64,000 nucleotides of DNA from Roseicella sp. DB1501 (GCF_013112485.1 NZ_JABFHG010000002.1:310001-374000), one strand, 5' to 3'; shown: positions 8,999 through 17,381, numbered from the stretch's first letter. Translations and numbers: made by a program. The notes: generated by a model from the letters alone, not told the origin.

Positions 8999-9103
8999 TT
9001 ATCCCCACGACGTCGCTTCGCGCCGTGGTGGGGGCCCCGTGATTCGCTCCGGCCCGAGATCCATCACAGCCTGCCGCGGCGAAGCCGCGGCAGGGCAGCG
9101 GGT
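8999..9103 (+). repeat. Two-hairpin 3' element, copy A
   Basis: Begins immediately after the TAG of the DUF924 gene. Hairpin 1 spans 9003-9033 (CCCCACGACG paired with CGTGGTGGGG, one G-G mismatch). It is followed by a GGGGCCCC block. Hairpin 2 is a perfect 10 bp stem CTGCCGCGGC (9071-9080), loop GAA, GCCGCGGCAG (9084-9093), then GGGCAGCGG. The same layout recurs at 36665-36800 and, on the minus strand, 32284-32161. The rest of the gap to 9291 holds a small inverted repeat CCTTGC-N6-GCAAGG at 9160-9177 and no gene. Confidence 0.8.
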
Positions 9104-9291
9104 GGCGAGCGCAGTAAGCCTGCGCGTCGCAGAGTAGCGAATTGTGCGTTGCAACATTTCCTTGCGGCGCAGCAAGGCCCGATCTAAGCTGTTGGCAAGA
9201 CGAGGAGCAGCACAGCCACGGCCCGCCTTCAGGTCCATGCCGGACCGCGCCGACCGCCGCTGGCGGAGGGGCGCCGGCGCAAGGGGGTCTC

Positions 9292-10032
9292 ATGCTCCGT
9301 CGCAGCTTGCTGGGCGCCGCGCTCGCCTCTCCCGCCCTGTTCCGCACCACCCGCGCCCGCGCCGCCACGCCGGTGGATGTCGAGCTCGTCCTCGCCGTCG
9401 ATGTCAGCCGCTCGGTCGATCCCGAGGAGCAGGAACTGCAATTCGCCGGCTACGAGGCGGCCTTCCGCGACCGCCGGCTGATCGAGGGCATCATGGGCGG
9501 GCCGGTCGGCGCCATCGCCTGCACCATGTTCACCTGGTCGGACTGGAACATCCAGAGCGTGGTGGTGCCCTGGACCCGGCTCGACAGCCCGGCCAGCGCG
9601 CATGGCTTCGCCGATGCCATCGCCGCCGCGCCGCGCCGCACCTGGCTCTACACCTCGATCTCCGGCGCCATGGACTTCGCCGCCCGGCAATTCGGCCAGG
9701 GCTTCGAGGGCACCCGGCGCGTGGTCGACATCTCGGGCGACGGGGTGAATAATTCCGGCCGGCCGATCGCCGAGGCGCGGGAGGAGGCGCTGGCCCAGGG
9801 CATCACCCTCAACGGCCTCGCCGTGCTCGACCGGCAGCCGAGCCCCTTCCCGCAGACGGTCGGCCTGCCGCCTCTCGACGTCTATTACCGCGAGGAGGTG
9901 ATCGGCGGTCCCGGCGCCTTCCTCGTGGTGGCCGAGGGCTTCCCCGCCTTCGAGACCGCGGTCCGGCGCAAGATCATCCGCGAGATCGCCGCGGCGCCGG
10001 CCCCGGGCGCCAGGGTGGAGCGCTTCGCCTGA
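9292..10032 (+). CDS. DUF1194 domain-containing exported protein (VWA-like fold)
   Basis: 246 residues. The mature part begins VDVELVLAVDVSRSVDPEEQ, the DUF1194 hallmark and a MIDAS-like DxSxS motif of the von Willebrand A fold. Further family landmarks are the ISGDGVNNSGR segment and DVYYREEVIGGPGAF. The N-terminus has adjacent arginines followed by a hydrophobic stretch and an Ala-rich cleavage region (RRSLLGAALASPAL ... ARAA), consistent with a Tat or Sec signal peptide. The protein would act in the periplasm, probably in metal-dependent protein interaction; function in the family is unknown. The start is supported by AAGGGGG upstream. Confidence 0.88.
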   Translation: MLRRSLLGAALASPALFRTTRARAATPVDVELVLAVDVSRSVDPEEQELQFAGYEAAFRDRRLIEGIMGGPVGAIACTMFTWSDWNIQSVVVPWTRLDSPASAHGFADAIAAAPRRTWLYTSISGAMDFAARQFGQGFEGTRRVVDISGDGVNNSGRPIAEAREEALAQGITLNGLAVLDRQPSPFPQTVGLPPLDVYYREEVIGGPGAFLVVAEGFPAFETAVRRKIIREIAAAPAPGARVERFA

Positions 10033-10131
10033 CGGCGCGACGCGCGGGCACGATGCCAGGCGACGCCGGCCGGGCTTAGCATTCGCTTCACCTCGCACCG
10101 GCATGCTGCCGCCGCACAGAGGACAGGCAGG

Positions 10132-10989
10132 ATGCCGTCAACCCCGCCCGATCGCTCGCTGGCGATCGCCGCCACCCTGCTCGACCAGGGGCTGCGCCGT
10201 CGCCTGGCCGGCGCGCTGCGTCGCGCCCCGGCGCGCGGCGAGCTTACCCTGCACTACCAGCCGCGCTTCCGCCCCCGGGACCGCCGCCGCATGGGGGTGG
10301 AGGCCTTGCTGCGCTGGCACCACGCGCCCTACGGGCAGGTGCCGCCCGATGCCTTCATCCCGATCGCCGAGGGGTCCGACCTGATCCTCGCCCTCGGCGC
10401 CTGGGTGCTGCGCCAGGCCACGGCCGATGCGGCGCGGCATCCCGAGCTCGGCCGGGTGGCGGTGAATGTCTCCGCGCGGCAGGTGGCGAGCGGTGCCCTG
10501 CCGGCCCAGGTCGCCGCCGCCCTGGCGGAAAGCGGCCTGCCGCCGGAGCGCCTGGAGCTGGAGCTGACCGAGACCCTGCCGCTCGAGGACCGGCCGGAGG
10601 CCGCCACCATGTTCGGCCGGCTGCGGGATGCGGGCATCGGCCTCGCCCTCGACGATTTCGGCGCCGGCCATGCCTCCTTCGCACGGCTGCGGGCGCTGCC
10701 CTTCAGCACCCTCAAGCTCGATCGCAGCCTGATCGCCCGGCTGCCCGAGGCGCCGACGGATCTCGCCATCCTGCGCGCGATCCACGACCTCGCCCGCGCC
10801 CTGGGCCTGCGCCTGGTGGCGGAGGGCGTCGAGCGCCCGGCGCAGCTCGCGGCGATCGAGGCGCTCGGCTTCGACGAGGTGCAGGGCTTCCTGCTCGGCC
10901 GCCCGGTGCCGCTCGGGAGCCTCGCGCCCGTGCCGCCGCCGCCCGAAGCCCTGCGCCATCCGGCCGAGGCCATGGATCTGGCAGGCTAG
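10132..10989 (+). CDS. EAL-domain cyclic-di-GMP phosphodiesterase
   Basis: 285 residues, essentially a stand-alone EAL domain without a recognisable sensor. The signature E57-A-L-L is present, and the other catalytic and metal-binding residues are intact: NVSARQ, ELTET, DDFGAGHASF, LKLDRSL, VAEGVE and VQGFLLG. It should hydrolyse c-di-GMP to pGpG in the cytoplasm. The start at 10132 follows the AGGACAGGCAGG purine run. It is the natural antagonist of the PleD-type cyclase at 764-2158, though the two are not linked in an operon. Confidence 0.92.
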   Translation: MPSTPPDRSLAIAATLLDQGLRRRLAGALRRAPARGELTLHYQPRFRPRDRRRMGVEALLRWHHAPYGQVPPDAFIPIAEGSDLILALGAWVLRQATADAARHPELGRVAVNVSARQVASGALPAQVAAALAESGLPPERLELELTETLPLEDRPEAATMFGRLRDAGIGLALDDFGAGHASFARLRALPFSTLKLDRSLIARLPEAPTDLAILRAIHDLARALGLRLVAEGVERPAQLAAIEALGFDEVQGFLLGRPVPLGSLAPVPPPPEALRHPAEAMDLAG

Positions 10990-11046
10990 TTGCGCCAGGA
11001 GCGGCATTCGCCGCCGGCCGGCGATCCGCGATAGGCTCGGCCCGCC

Positions 11047-11640
11047 ATGTCCCTCTCCGACACCAGCCGCACGCCCGAACCCGAGACCCTGGCCGGGCTG
11101 CGAGAGGCGGCCTTCCAGCGGCTCGTCCAGGCCGTCGAGGACCGCCACAGCCCCTTCCGCACGCCCACCCTGGCGACGATCGGCCGCGACGGCGCCCCGG
11201 CGCAGCGCAGCCTGATCCTCCGCGCCGTCGACGCGGCCGCCCGCCATCTCGACCTACACACCGATTCCCGCAGCGCCAAATGCGCCGAGCTGGCGGCCGA
11301 GCCGCGCGCCGCGCTGCATCTCTACGATGCCGCCGCCGGCATCCAGCTCCGCCTCGCCGGCCGGGCGCGGCTGCATGCCGGCGATGTCCTGGCCCTCGCC
11401 GCCTGGGAGGCCTGCCCGGCCGCGAGCCGGCTGAGCTACGCCGCCGCCGCGGCGCCCGGCACGCCCGTCGCCGCGCCGCCGTCACCCCCCGCCGACGCGA
11501 CGGGGGCGGCGGCGCATTTCGCCCTCATCCGCTTCACCTTCGACCGCATGGAATGGCTCGACCTGCGCCGCACCGGGCATCGTCGCGCCCGCTTCGCCTG
11601 GACGGCGGGTGGATTGCGCGAAACCTGGCTGGTGCCATGA
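11047..11640 (+). CDS. Pyridoxamine 5'-phosphate oxidase-like FMN-binding protein
   Basis: 197 residues of the PNPOx-like split-barrel family. The N-terminal region RTPTLATIGRDGAPAQRSLILRAVD and the HTDSRSAKCAEL segment correspond to the FMN-binding part. The middle loop is Ala/Pro-rich and the C-terminus ends in a TWLVP-type PNPOx tail. Members include true pyridoxine phosphate oxidases and many flavin-binding proteins of unknown substrate; the divergent sequence favours the latter. It opens a tight run of small genes (followed after 25 bases by the DUF3253 gene). Confidence 0.8.
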   Translation: MSLSDTSRTPEPETLAGLREAAFQRLVQAVEDRHSPFRTPTLATIGRDGAPAQRSLILRAVDAAARHLDLHTDSRSAKCAELAAEPRAALHLYDAAAGIQLRLAGRARLHAGDVLALAAWEACPAASRLSYAAAAAPGTPVAAPPSPPADATGAAAHFALIRFTFDRMEWLDLRRTGHRRARFAWTAGGLRETWLVP

Positions 11641-11665
11641 CCGCCGCGGCGTATTCTGCCCCGCC

Positions 11666-11956
11666 ATGCCACATCCCGAGCCGCACGCCCCCGAGCCTGA
11701 CGCCATCGCCTCCGAAATCCTGCGCCAGACGGCCGCCTGCGGTCCCGCCGGCTCCATCAGCCCGAACGACGTGGCCCGCAGCCTCGCCGGCGGGGAGGAG
11801 GCGGCCTGGCGCCCGCTCCTCGGCCCGGTGCGGCAGGCGGCGATGGCGCTCGCCGAGGCGGGGCGGCTGGAGATTCTGCGCAAGGGCAAACCGGTGCCGA
11901 TCGCCGAGGTGCGGGGCGTCATCCGCCTGCGCCAGCCCGGCGGAGCCGCCGCGTGA
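11666..11956 (+). CDS. DUF3253 family small protein
   Basis: 96 residues. The pattern SISPNDVARSL ... WRPLLGPVRQAAMALAEAGRLEILRKGKPV is the DUF3253 winged-helix-like family. The function is unknown; the fold suggests nucleic-acid or protein binding in the cytoplasm. It lies between the PNPOx-like and DUF1499 genes on the same strand with short gaps, and may be cotranscribed. Confidence 0.82.
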   Translation: MPHPEPHAPEPDAIASEILRQTAACGPAGSISPNDVARSLAGGEEAAWRPLLGPVRQAAMALAEAGRLEILRKGKPVPIAEVRGVIRLRQPGGAAA

Positions 11957-12005
11957 GCCTCCCGCCGCCAAGGGCGAGAGCTGGGGCGAGAGCGGGGGCA
12001 AGGGC

Positions 12006-12455
12006 ATGAGCGCGCCCATCGCCGCGCTCTTTGGCCGGGGCATTGGCGGGCTGCCGCCGGCGGCACCGGTGGATTTCGCCCGGCTGCGCCTGCCAGCCTC
12101 GCCCAATACCTGCCTCGCCGCGCCGGCGGGGGCGCATCCGGAGGCGCATATCGCCGTGCCGCCCCTGCCGGTCGATGCCGCGACCGCCTGGCCGGCGCTG
12201 CGGGCGCTCGGCGACGGCATGCCGCGCGTCTTCCGCTACGGCGAATGGCCGGAGCGGCGGCAGGCGCAATGGGTCGCCCGCTCCGCGCTCATGAACTACC
12301 CGGACATCATCGCGGCCGAGCTGGTGCCCGGTCCGGCGGGCGCCGGCCTCTTCCTCTATTCCCGCAGCCTCTTCGGCTGGTCCGATCTTGGCGTGAACCG
12401 CAAGCGGGTCGAAGCCTGGCTCGCCGCCCTCGACGCCGCGCTGCGACGCCGCTGA
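12006..12455 (+). CDS. DUF1499 family protein
   Basis: 149 residues. The family is shown by the SPNTCLAAP segment near residue 33 and the C-terminal block SRSLFGWSDLGVNRKRVEAW. DUF1499 proteins are often exported or membrane-linked, but no signal peptide is visible here. Function unknown. The ATG is preceded by a purine-rich stretch with two GGGCGAGAGC repeats (about 11971-11995). The ABC transporter gene starts 27 bases after its stop. Confidence 0.82.
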   Translation: MSAPIAALFGRGIGGLPPAAPVDFARLRLPASPNTCLAAPAGAHPEAHIAVPPLPVDAATAWPALRALGDGMPRVFRYGEWPERRQAQWVARSALMNYPDIIAAELVPGPAGAGLFLYSRSLFGWSDLGVNRKRVEAWLAALDAALRRR

Positions 12456-12482
12456 CCCTCCCCGCGCATCCCGGAGACCTGC

Positions 12483-14222
12483 ATGCGCAGCCTCGCCTCC
12501 TTCCTGCACGATGCCTGGCGCATCGCCGCGCCCTATTGGCGGAGCGAGGAGCGCTGGCGGGCGCGGCTGCTGCTCGGCGTCGTCATCCTGCTGAACCTCT
12601 CGCTCGTCGGCATGAGCGTGCTGCTGAGCTACTGGAACCGCGAGCTGTTCAACAGCCTGCAGGCGAAGGACGGGCCGGCCTTCTGGGCGCTGCTCTTCTG
12701 GTGGCGGCAGACCGAGAGCGGCCCGATGCCGGGCTTCGTCTTCGTCGCCGCGCTCTACATCCTGATCGCCATCTACCAGCTCTACCTGCGCCAGGCGCTG
12801 CAGATCCGCTGGCGCGGCTGGATGACGCGGCAGGTGCTCGACCGCTGGCTCGCCAACCGGGCCTATTACCGCATTGCCCTCACCGATCCCGGCACCGACA
12901 ACCCGGACCAGCGCATCTCGGAGGACCTGCGCCTCTTCGTCGATGACAGCCTCGTCCTCGGCCTCGGGCTGATGCGCTCGGTCGTCACGCTGTTCAGCTT
13001 CATCCTGGTGCTCTGGGGACTCTCCGGCCCGGCGACGGTCTTCGGCATCGAGATCCCCGGCTACATGGTCTGGGTGGCGCTGATCTATTCCCTGGTCGGC
13101 ACCAGCCTGGCGCATGTCGTCGGCCGCGCGCTGATCCCGCTCAACTTCAACCAGCAGCGCGTCGAGGCGAATTTCCGCTACGCCCTGATGCGGTTGCGCG
13201 ACAATGCCGAGGGAGTCGCGCTCTATGGCGGCGAGGCGGGCGAGAAGCAGGGCCTGACGCATCGCTTCCGCGCGGTGATCGAGAATTGGTGGGGCATCAT
13301 GGTCGCCACCAAGCGCCTGACCGCCTTCACCGCCGGCTATTCCCAGGTGGCGATGATCTTTCCCTTCGTCGTCGCCGCGCCCGCCTATTTCGCCGGCCGC
13401 ATCCCGCTCGGCGCCCTGACCCAGACGGCGGACGCCTTCGGCTCGGTGCAGGGCGCGATGTCCTGGTTCGTCGACAACTACAGCAGCCTGACCGAGTGGC
13501 GCGCCACGGTGAAGCGGATCACCGGCTTTCTCGACGCCATCGAGACGGCACGGGGCGAGAGCGCCGCGGGCGCCGGCGTGCGGGCCGAGGCGGAGCCGCG
13601 GAGCGACCTCGCCCTCGATGCCGTCACCCTCGCCCTGCCCAACGGGCGGGTGCTGCTCGAAGGCGCCTCGGCCGGGATCCGGCGTGGCGAGGCGGTGCTG
13701 ATCGCCGGCCCCTCGGGCTCGGGCAAGTCCACGCTCTTCCGCGCCATCGCCGGGATCTGGCCCTTCGGGGCCGGGCGCGTGCGGGTGCCGGCCGATGCCT
13801 CGGTGCTGTTCCTGCCGCAGCGGCCCTATCTGCCGCTCGGCACGCTGCGCCAGGCCCTCTGCTACCCGCGCGACGCGGCGGCCTTCGGCGAGGCGGAGAT
13901 CCGCGCCGCGCTCGAGGATGCCGGGCTCGGCCACCTCGCGCCCCGGCTGGACGAGGAGGATGCCTGGGATCGCCATCTCTCCGGCGGCGAGCAGCAGCGG
14001 GTCGCCCTGGCCCGGGCGCTGCTGCTGAAGCCCGACTGGCTGTTCCTCGACGAGGCGACGGCCAGCCTCGACCCGGCCGCCGAGGCGCGGTTCTACGAGC
14101 TGCTGAAGGAGCGGCTGCCCGGCACCACCCTGGTCTCCATCGCGCACCGGCCTGCCGTCGCGCAGTACCACGAACGGGCGCTGCGGGTGCGGGAGGGCCG
14201 GCTGCAGGCGGGACCGGCGTGA
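12483..14222 (+). CDS. SbmA/BacA-like ABC transporter, fused permease-ATPase (YddA type)
   Basis: 579 residues. The N-terminal half (about 1-340) is an ABC_membrane_2 domain with several transmembrane helices, recognised by LLSYWNRELFNSLQAKD and the later FNQQRVEANFRYALMRLR (EAA-like) motif. The C-terminal ATPase has Walker A GPSGSGKST, signature LSGGEQQR and Walker B LFLDEAT. SbmA/BacA relatives with attached ATPase transport peptides, vitamin B12 or very-long-chain acyl compounds across the inner membrane. The substrate here is not predictable. It faces the cytochrome c operon convergently with 33 bases between stops. Confidence 0.9.
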   Translation: MRSLASFLHDAWRIAAPYWRSEERWRARLLLGVVILLNLSLVGMSVLLSYWNRELFNSLQAKDGPAFWALLFWWRQTESGPMPGFVFVAALYILIAIYQLYLRQALQIRWRGWMTRQVLDRWLANRAYYRIALTDPGTDNPDQRISEDLRLFVDDSLVLGLGLMRSVVTLFSFILVLWGLSGPATVFGIEIPGYMVWVALIYSLVGTSLAHVVGRALIPLNFNQQRVEANFRYALMRLRDNAEGVALYGGEAGEKQGLTHRFRAVIENWWGIMVATKRLTAFTAGYSQVAMIFPFVVAAPAYFAGRIPLGALTQTADAFGSVQGAMSWFVDNYSSLTEWRATVKRITGFLDAIETARGESAAGAGVRAEAEPRSDLALDAVTLALPNGRVLLEGASAGIRRGEAVLIAGPSGSGKSTLFRAIAGIWPFGAGRVRVPADASVLFLPQRPYLPLGTLRQALCYPRDAAAFGEAEIRAALEDAGLGHLAPRLDEEDAWDRHLSGGEQQRVALARALLLKPDWLFLDEATASLDPAAEARFYELLKERLPGTTLVSIAHRPAVAQYHERALRVREGRLQAGPA

Positions 14223-14255
14223 TGCCGTCCCGCCCTGGTCCGCCCCACTGGCCGC

Positions 14256-14909
14256 TCAGCCGTTGCGGCGGAGGATGGTGAGAACGGTGCCCCCGGAGAA
14301 ATTGCGCAGCTCCTCGCCCTCGTGCCGGTACAGCCAGCGCTCGAGCAGGAATTGCCGGTCCGCGGTCTGCTTGTCGCAATGCTCCTTGATGAAGATGCCG
14401 CCGACCGCCTCCTCCTCGCCCGTCGGCGGCGCGCTGCGGCAGGTCCAGCCCTCCTCGCCGAAGCGCGCCTTCACCTGGTCGCCGAACAGGAAGGCCTTGC
14501 GGCGCTGGAACAGCCTGGCCTCCGGATCCGTGCGCATGCGCAGCCCGTCGAGACGCGCGTCGCCGCCGATCAGCAGCGAGAGCAGCATCGGCTGGCCCGC
14601 CACCTTGGTGCCGGCATAGCGCTCGTTCGAGCGCGCCAGCGGCGTGGTCTGGTCGTAGCGGAAGCTGACCTCGTGCAGGCCGGTCTCCGCCTCGGCGGGG
14701 CAGCGCCGGTACTCGCTCCAGGCCTCCAGCCTGATCTCCGGCCGCGCCGCGCAGGCGAGCTCGACATAGCCGCTCGCCGGCAGGTCCGCGATCGGCATGC
14801 CGATGCGGAATTCGCGCAGCTCGTTCTGCTCGGCCATGGCGGGCGATGGTGCCGACATGGCGAGACCGAGGAGGCCGGCCAGGGCGCCGGCGCCGTAAGG
14901 GCGGCGCAT
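14256..14909 (-). CDS. Unknown exported protein in the PQQ dehydrogenase operon
   Basis: 217 residues. A typical Sec signal peptide (MRRPYGAGALAGLLGLAMSA ... AMA) precedes a mature part with four cysteines (CAARPE, YRRCPAE, WTCRSA, EHCDKQ), which could form two disulfides. I do not recognise a family. The ATG at 14909 is one base after the TGA of the cytochrome c gene, so it is the third gene of the dehydrogenase-cytochrome operon and probably works with them in the periplasm. Its place resembles that of accessory genes of methanol dehydrogenase loci, but the sequence does not look like the MxaJ/XoxJ binding protein. Confidence 0.75.
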   Translation of the reverse strand: MRRPYGAGALAGLLGLAMSAPSPAMAEQNELREFRIGMPIADLPASGYVELACAARPEIRLEAWSEYRRCPAEAETGLHEVSFRYDQTTPLARSNERYAGTKVAGQPMLLSLLIGGDARLDGLRMRTDPEARLFQRRKAFLFGDQVKARFGEEGWTCRSAPPTGEEEAVGGIFIKEHCDKQTADRQFLLERWLYRHEGEELRNFSGGTVLTILRRNG

Positions 14910-14910
14910 C

Positions 14911-15540
14911 TCAGCGCGCGATCGGCCGGCCGGCGGCATCGGTCGCCGGTTCGGCCGCGCCGGCGGGCCGGTAATGCTGGCACATGCGGGAGCTGTCGCC
15001 GAAGAAGCTGGTGCAGTCGGCGTAATTCGGCTCGCCCTTGCCCTTGATCTCGGCCAGCACGTAATCGACCACCGATTCGATCTCGCGCGGCCGCAGGGAG
15101 CGGGGCCCGGCCATCGGCATCGACTCGCCGAGCTCCTCGCGGGTGATGCCGTAGCAGCCATCCGCGGCATAGGCGTCGCGGTCGAAATAGGGCATGCCGG
15201 TATTCGGCCGGCCGCAGCGCACCACCTCCATGATCTGCTCCTTGGTCAGCGCCGTGGCGCGCAGCGACAGCGCCGCGCCGCCGTAGCCGCCGCCACCATC
15301 GCCGTGCCATTTGTGGCAGCCGACGCAATTGGCCTCCTTGTAGATCTTCATCCCCGCCGCGTTCGGCTTCATCAGGGGCGCCTCGGAGCTCAGGCGCCCC
15401 TCGGCGGCGGCGAGCCGGACGAGGCCGGCCGCGCCGGCCACCCCGAGACCGATCATCACCAGCGCGGCGTAACCGGTCCGGCGCTTCGAATTGCAGGACA
15501 ATGCACAGGCTCCGCAGAGTGGCGTGAAGGAGAATGGCAT
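14911..15540 (-). CDS. c-type cytochrome, likely electron acceptor of the PQQ dehydrogenase
   Basis: 209 residues with one haem c site, C72-V-G-C75-H76. A hydrophobic segment (about 24-46) precedes it and would serve as signal sequence or membrane anchor. Possible axial methionines lie in NTGMPYF and SMPMAG. It follows the PQQ dehydrogenase gene after 56 bases on the same strand, which suggests it accepts electrons from that enzyme, as the separate cytochrome does in methanol dehydrogenase systems. The first 20 residues include three cysteines and may indicate that the true start lies further in. Confidence 0.87.
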   Translation of the reverse strand: MPFSFTPLCGACALSCNSKRRTGYAALVMIGLGVAGAAGLVRLAAAEGRLSSEAPLMKPNAAGMKIYKEANCVGCHKWHGDGGGGYGGAALSLRATALTKEQIMEVVRCGRPNTGMPYFDRDAYAADGCYGITREELGESMPMAGPRSLRPREIESVVDYVLAEIKGKGEPNYADCTSFFGDSSRMCQHYRPAGAAEPATDAAGRPIAR

Positions 15541-15596
15541 GAAGGCGGGGCACCCCTCCGGGCGCCCCGCCGCTGGTCATCTCCGTCCGGTTCGGA

Positions 15597-17381
15597 TCAG
15601 AGCGCGAAGACGTAGAGCGTCGAGCTCGGCGGCACCGCCTTCAGCTCCGGCGTCGCCTCGACGAACCACTTGTCCCAGGCCCCGCCGAGGCCGACCAGGA
15701 TGGCGATGTACTGCTTGCCATCGGCCATGAAGGTCATCGGCGGCGCGTTCACGCCGCCGCCCGCCTCGAAGGACCAGACCTTCTCCAGCGTCTTGGCGTC
15801 GAGCGCGAAGATCTCGCCATCCGGCTGGCTGCCGAAGAGCAGGTCGCGCGTGGCGAGGAAGCCGCCGAGCTGCGGGAAATGCGTCTCCAGCTTGGCCGCG
15901 ATCTTGCCAGTGTTGACATCGATGGCGGTGACGCTGCCGGTGATCCGCTCATGCTGGCTCGGTCCGCCGCCGGTGAAGAACTCGCGCGGCTTGAAGGAGA
16001 CGCCGGGCTTCATCTCCTCGTTGGTGATCGTGTTGCAGCTCTCGATCACCGGGATGTACCAGTAGCGCAGCGTCGGGTTGTAGGCGGTCGGCGGCCAGTT
16101 CTTGCCGCCCATGTTGCCGGGGCAGATGACGGCCTTGCCGGTCTGGCGGTTGGCGACCGAGGCCGGCTGGTAGGTCTGGACCGGCTTGTTCGGGTCGTAC
16201 TCGTTCGGCTTGCCGCTCTCGGGGTTCAGGCCGGAGGTCCAGTTCACCCGCTTCACGAAGGGCGTGCCCCAGACGAAATTGCCGTTCGCCCGGTCGAGCG
16301 CATAGGCGAAGCCGTTGCGGTCGGCGGTCAGCGCCAGGCGGCGCGGCCCGGAGGCGCCAGCGGAGGGCAGATCGATCAGCACCTTCTCCGAGACGCTGTC
16401 ATAGTCGTAGGGATCGTTCGGCGTGTGCTGGAAGTGCCACTTGATCTTGCCGGTCTCGGGATCGAGCGCGAGGGTGCTGTCGGTGTAGAGGTTGTCGCCC
16501 GGGCGGTACTCGTTGTCCCAGTCCGGCCCGGGATTGCCGACGCCCCAGTACAGCGTGTTGGTCGAGGGCTCGTAGCTGCCGGTCACCCAGGTGGAGCCGC
16601 CGCCGGTCGCCGCGGCGTTGTAGCTGTCCTTCCAGGTCTCGGCGCCCGGCTCGCCCTTGGCCGGGATGGTATGGGTGCGCCAGACCTCCTTCTGGGTCTT
16701 CAGGTCGGTCGCCGCGATCCAGCCGCGGATGCCGTATTCGGCGCCGGAGACGCCGGTGATGGCGAGGTCCTTCACGATCAGCGGGGCCGCCGTGATCACC
16801 TCGCCCTTCTCGGGATCGGCGACCTGCCGCTGCCAGACCACCTCGCCGGTCTCCTTGTTGGTGGCGATCAGCCGGCCGTCGAGCGAGTGCGAGACGACGA
16901 CATCGCCCCAGAGCGCCACGCCGCGGTTGTCGACGCCGCAGCAGGCGACGGCGCCGGCCCAGTCGTGGTCGGTCTTGGGGTCCATCTTCCAGAGCAGCTT
17001 GCCGCGGCCGTTGCGGGCATCGACCTTGTAGACGGAGCCCCAGCCATCGGTGACGTAGAGGAAGCCGTTCTCGGCGATCGGCGTGCCCTCAAGCCCGCCA
17101 TGGCTCCAGATGCCGCCGCCCTCGGTGCCGCCGAGATGCAGGGTCCAGGCGACGCGCAGGTTCTTCACGGTGTCGCGGTTGATCTGGTCGAGCGGGGTGA
17201 AGCGCTGGCCGTCATAGCTGCGATGGTGGTTGAGCCAGTTGCCCGGCTCCTTGTCCACGTTCTGCAGCCGGTCCTGCGTCACCTGATCCGCGGCGCGGGC
17301 CGGCTGGCCGAAGGCTGCGGCGGCAAGCGCGCAGGTCAGCGCATAGGCGCTGACCCGGCCAAGGCGATGGTTGTTGGACAC
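15597..17381 (-). CDS. PQQ-dependent alcohol dehydrogenase with lanthanide-type Asp-x-Asp site
   Basis: 594 residues, starting at GTG 17381 after GGGGAGAGGG. A Sec signal peptide runs to about residue 31. The eight-bladed quinoprotein domain follows, with vicinal Cys147-Cys148 (the PQQ-site disulfide), repeated W-docking motifs and no haem domain at the C-terminus. In the active site the segment TPNDPYDYDSV gives catalytic D326 and a second Asp, D328, two residues on. Known lanthanide-dependent enzymes (XoxF, PedH) have this extra Asp, while calcium enzymes (MxaF, PedE) have Ala or Ser. A lanthanide-dependent periplasmic alcohol dehydrogenase is therefore predicted. A cytochrome c and an unknown exported protein follow in the operon. 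No pqq genes are in the window. Confidence 0.92.
   Translation of the reverse strand: MSNNHRLGRVSAYALTCALAAAAFGQPARAADQVTQDRLQNVDKEPGNWLNHHRSYDGQRFTPLDQINRDTVKNLRVAWTLHLGGTEGGGIWSHGGLEGTPIAENGFLYVTDGWGSVYKVDARNGRGKLLWKMDPKTDHDWAGAVACCGVDNRGVALWGDVVVSHSLDGRLIATNKETGEVVWQRQVADPEKGEVITAAPLIVKDLAITGVSGAEYGIRGWIAATDLKTQKEVWRTHTIPAKGEPGAETWKDSYNAAATGGGSTWVTGSYEPSTNTLYWGVGNPGPDWDNEYRPGDNLYTDSTLALDPETGKIKWHFQHTPNDPYDYDSVSEKVLIDLPSAGASGPRRLALTADRNGFAYALDRANGNFVWGTPFVKRVNWTSGLNPESGKPNEYDPNKPVQTYQPASVANRQTGKAVICPGNMGGKNWPPTAYNPTLRYWYIPVIESCNTITNEEMKPGVSFKPREFFTGGGPSQHERITGSVTAIDVNTGKIAAKLETHFPQLGGFLATRDLLFGSQPDGEIFALDAKTLEKVWSFEAGGGVNAPPMTFMADGKQYIAILVGLGGAWDKWFVEATPELKAVPPSSTLYVFAL

Noticed and set aside
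9160-9177. CCTTGC-N6-GCAAGG inverted repeat before the DUF1194 gene as a PhaR-like operator
   Set aside because: One short dyad, no polyhydroxybutyrate genes nearby; too weak to call a regulator site.
11957-12005. GGGCGAGAGC tandem repeat before the DUF1499 gene as a regulatory element
   Set aside because: Only two units, best explained as a purine-rich ribosome binding region.
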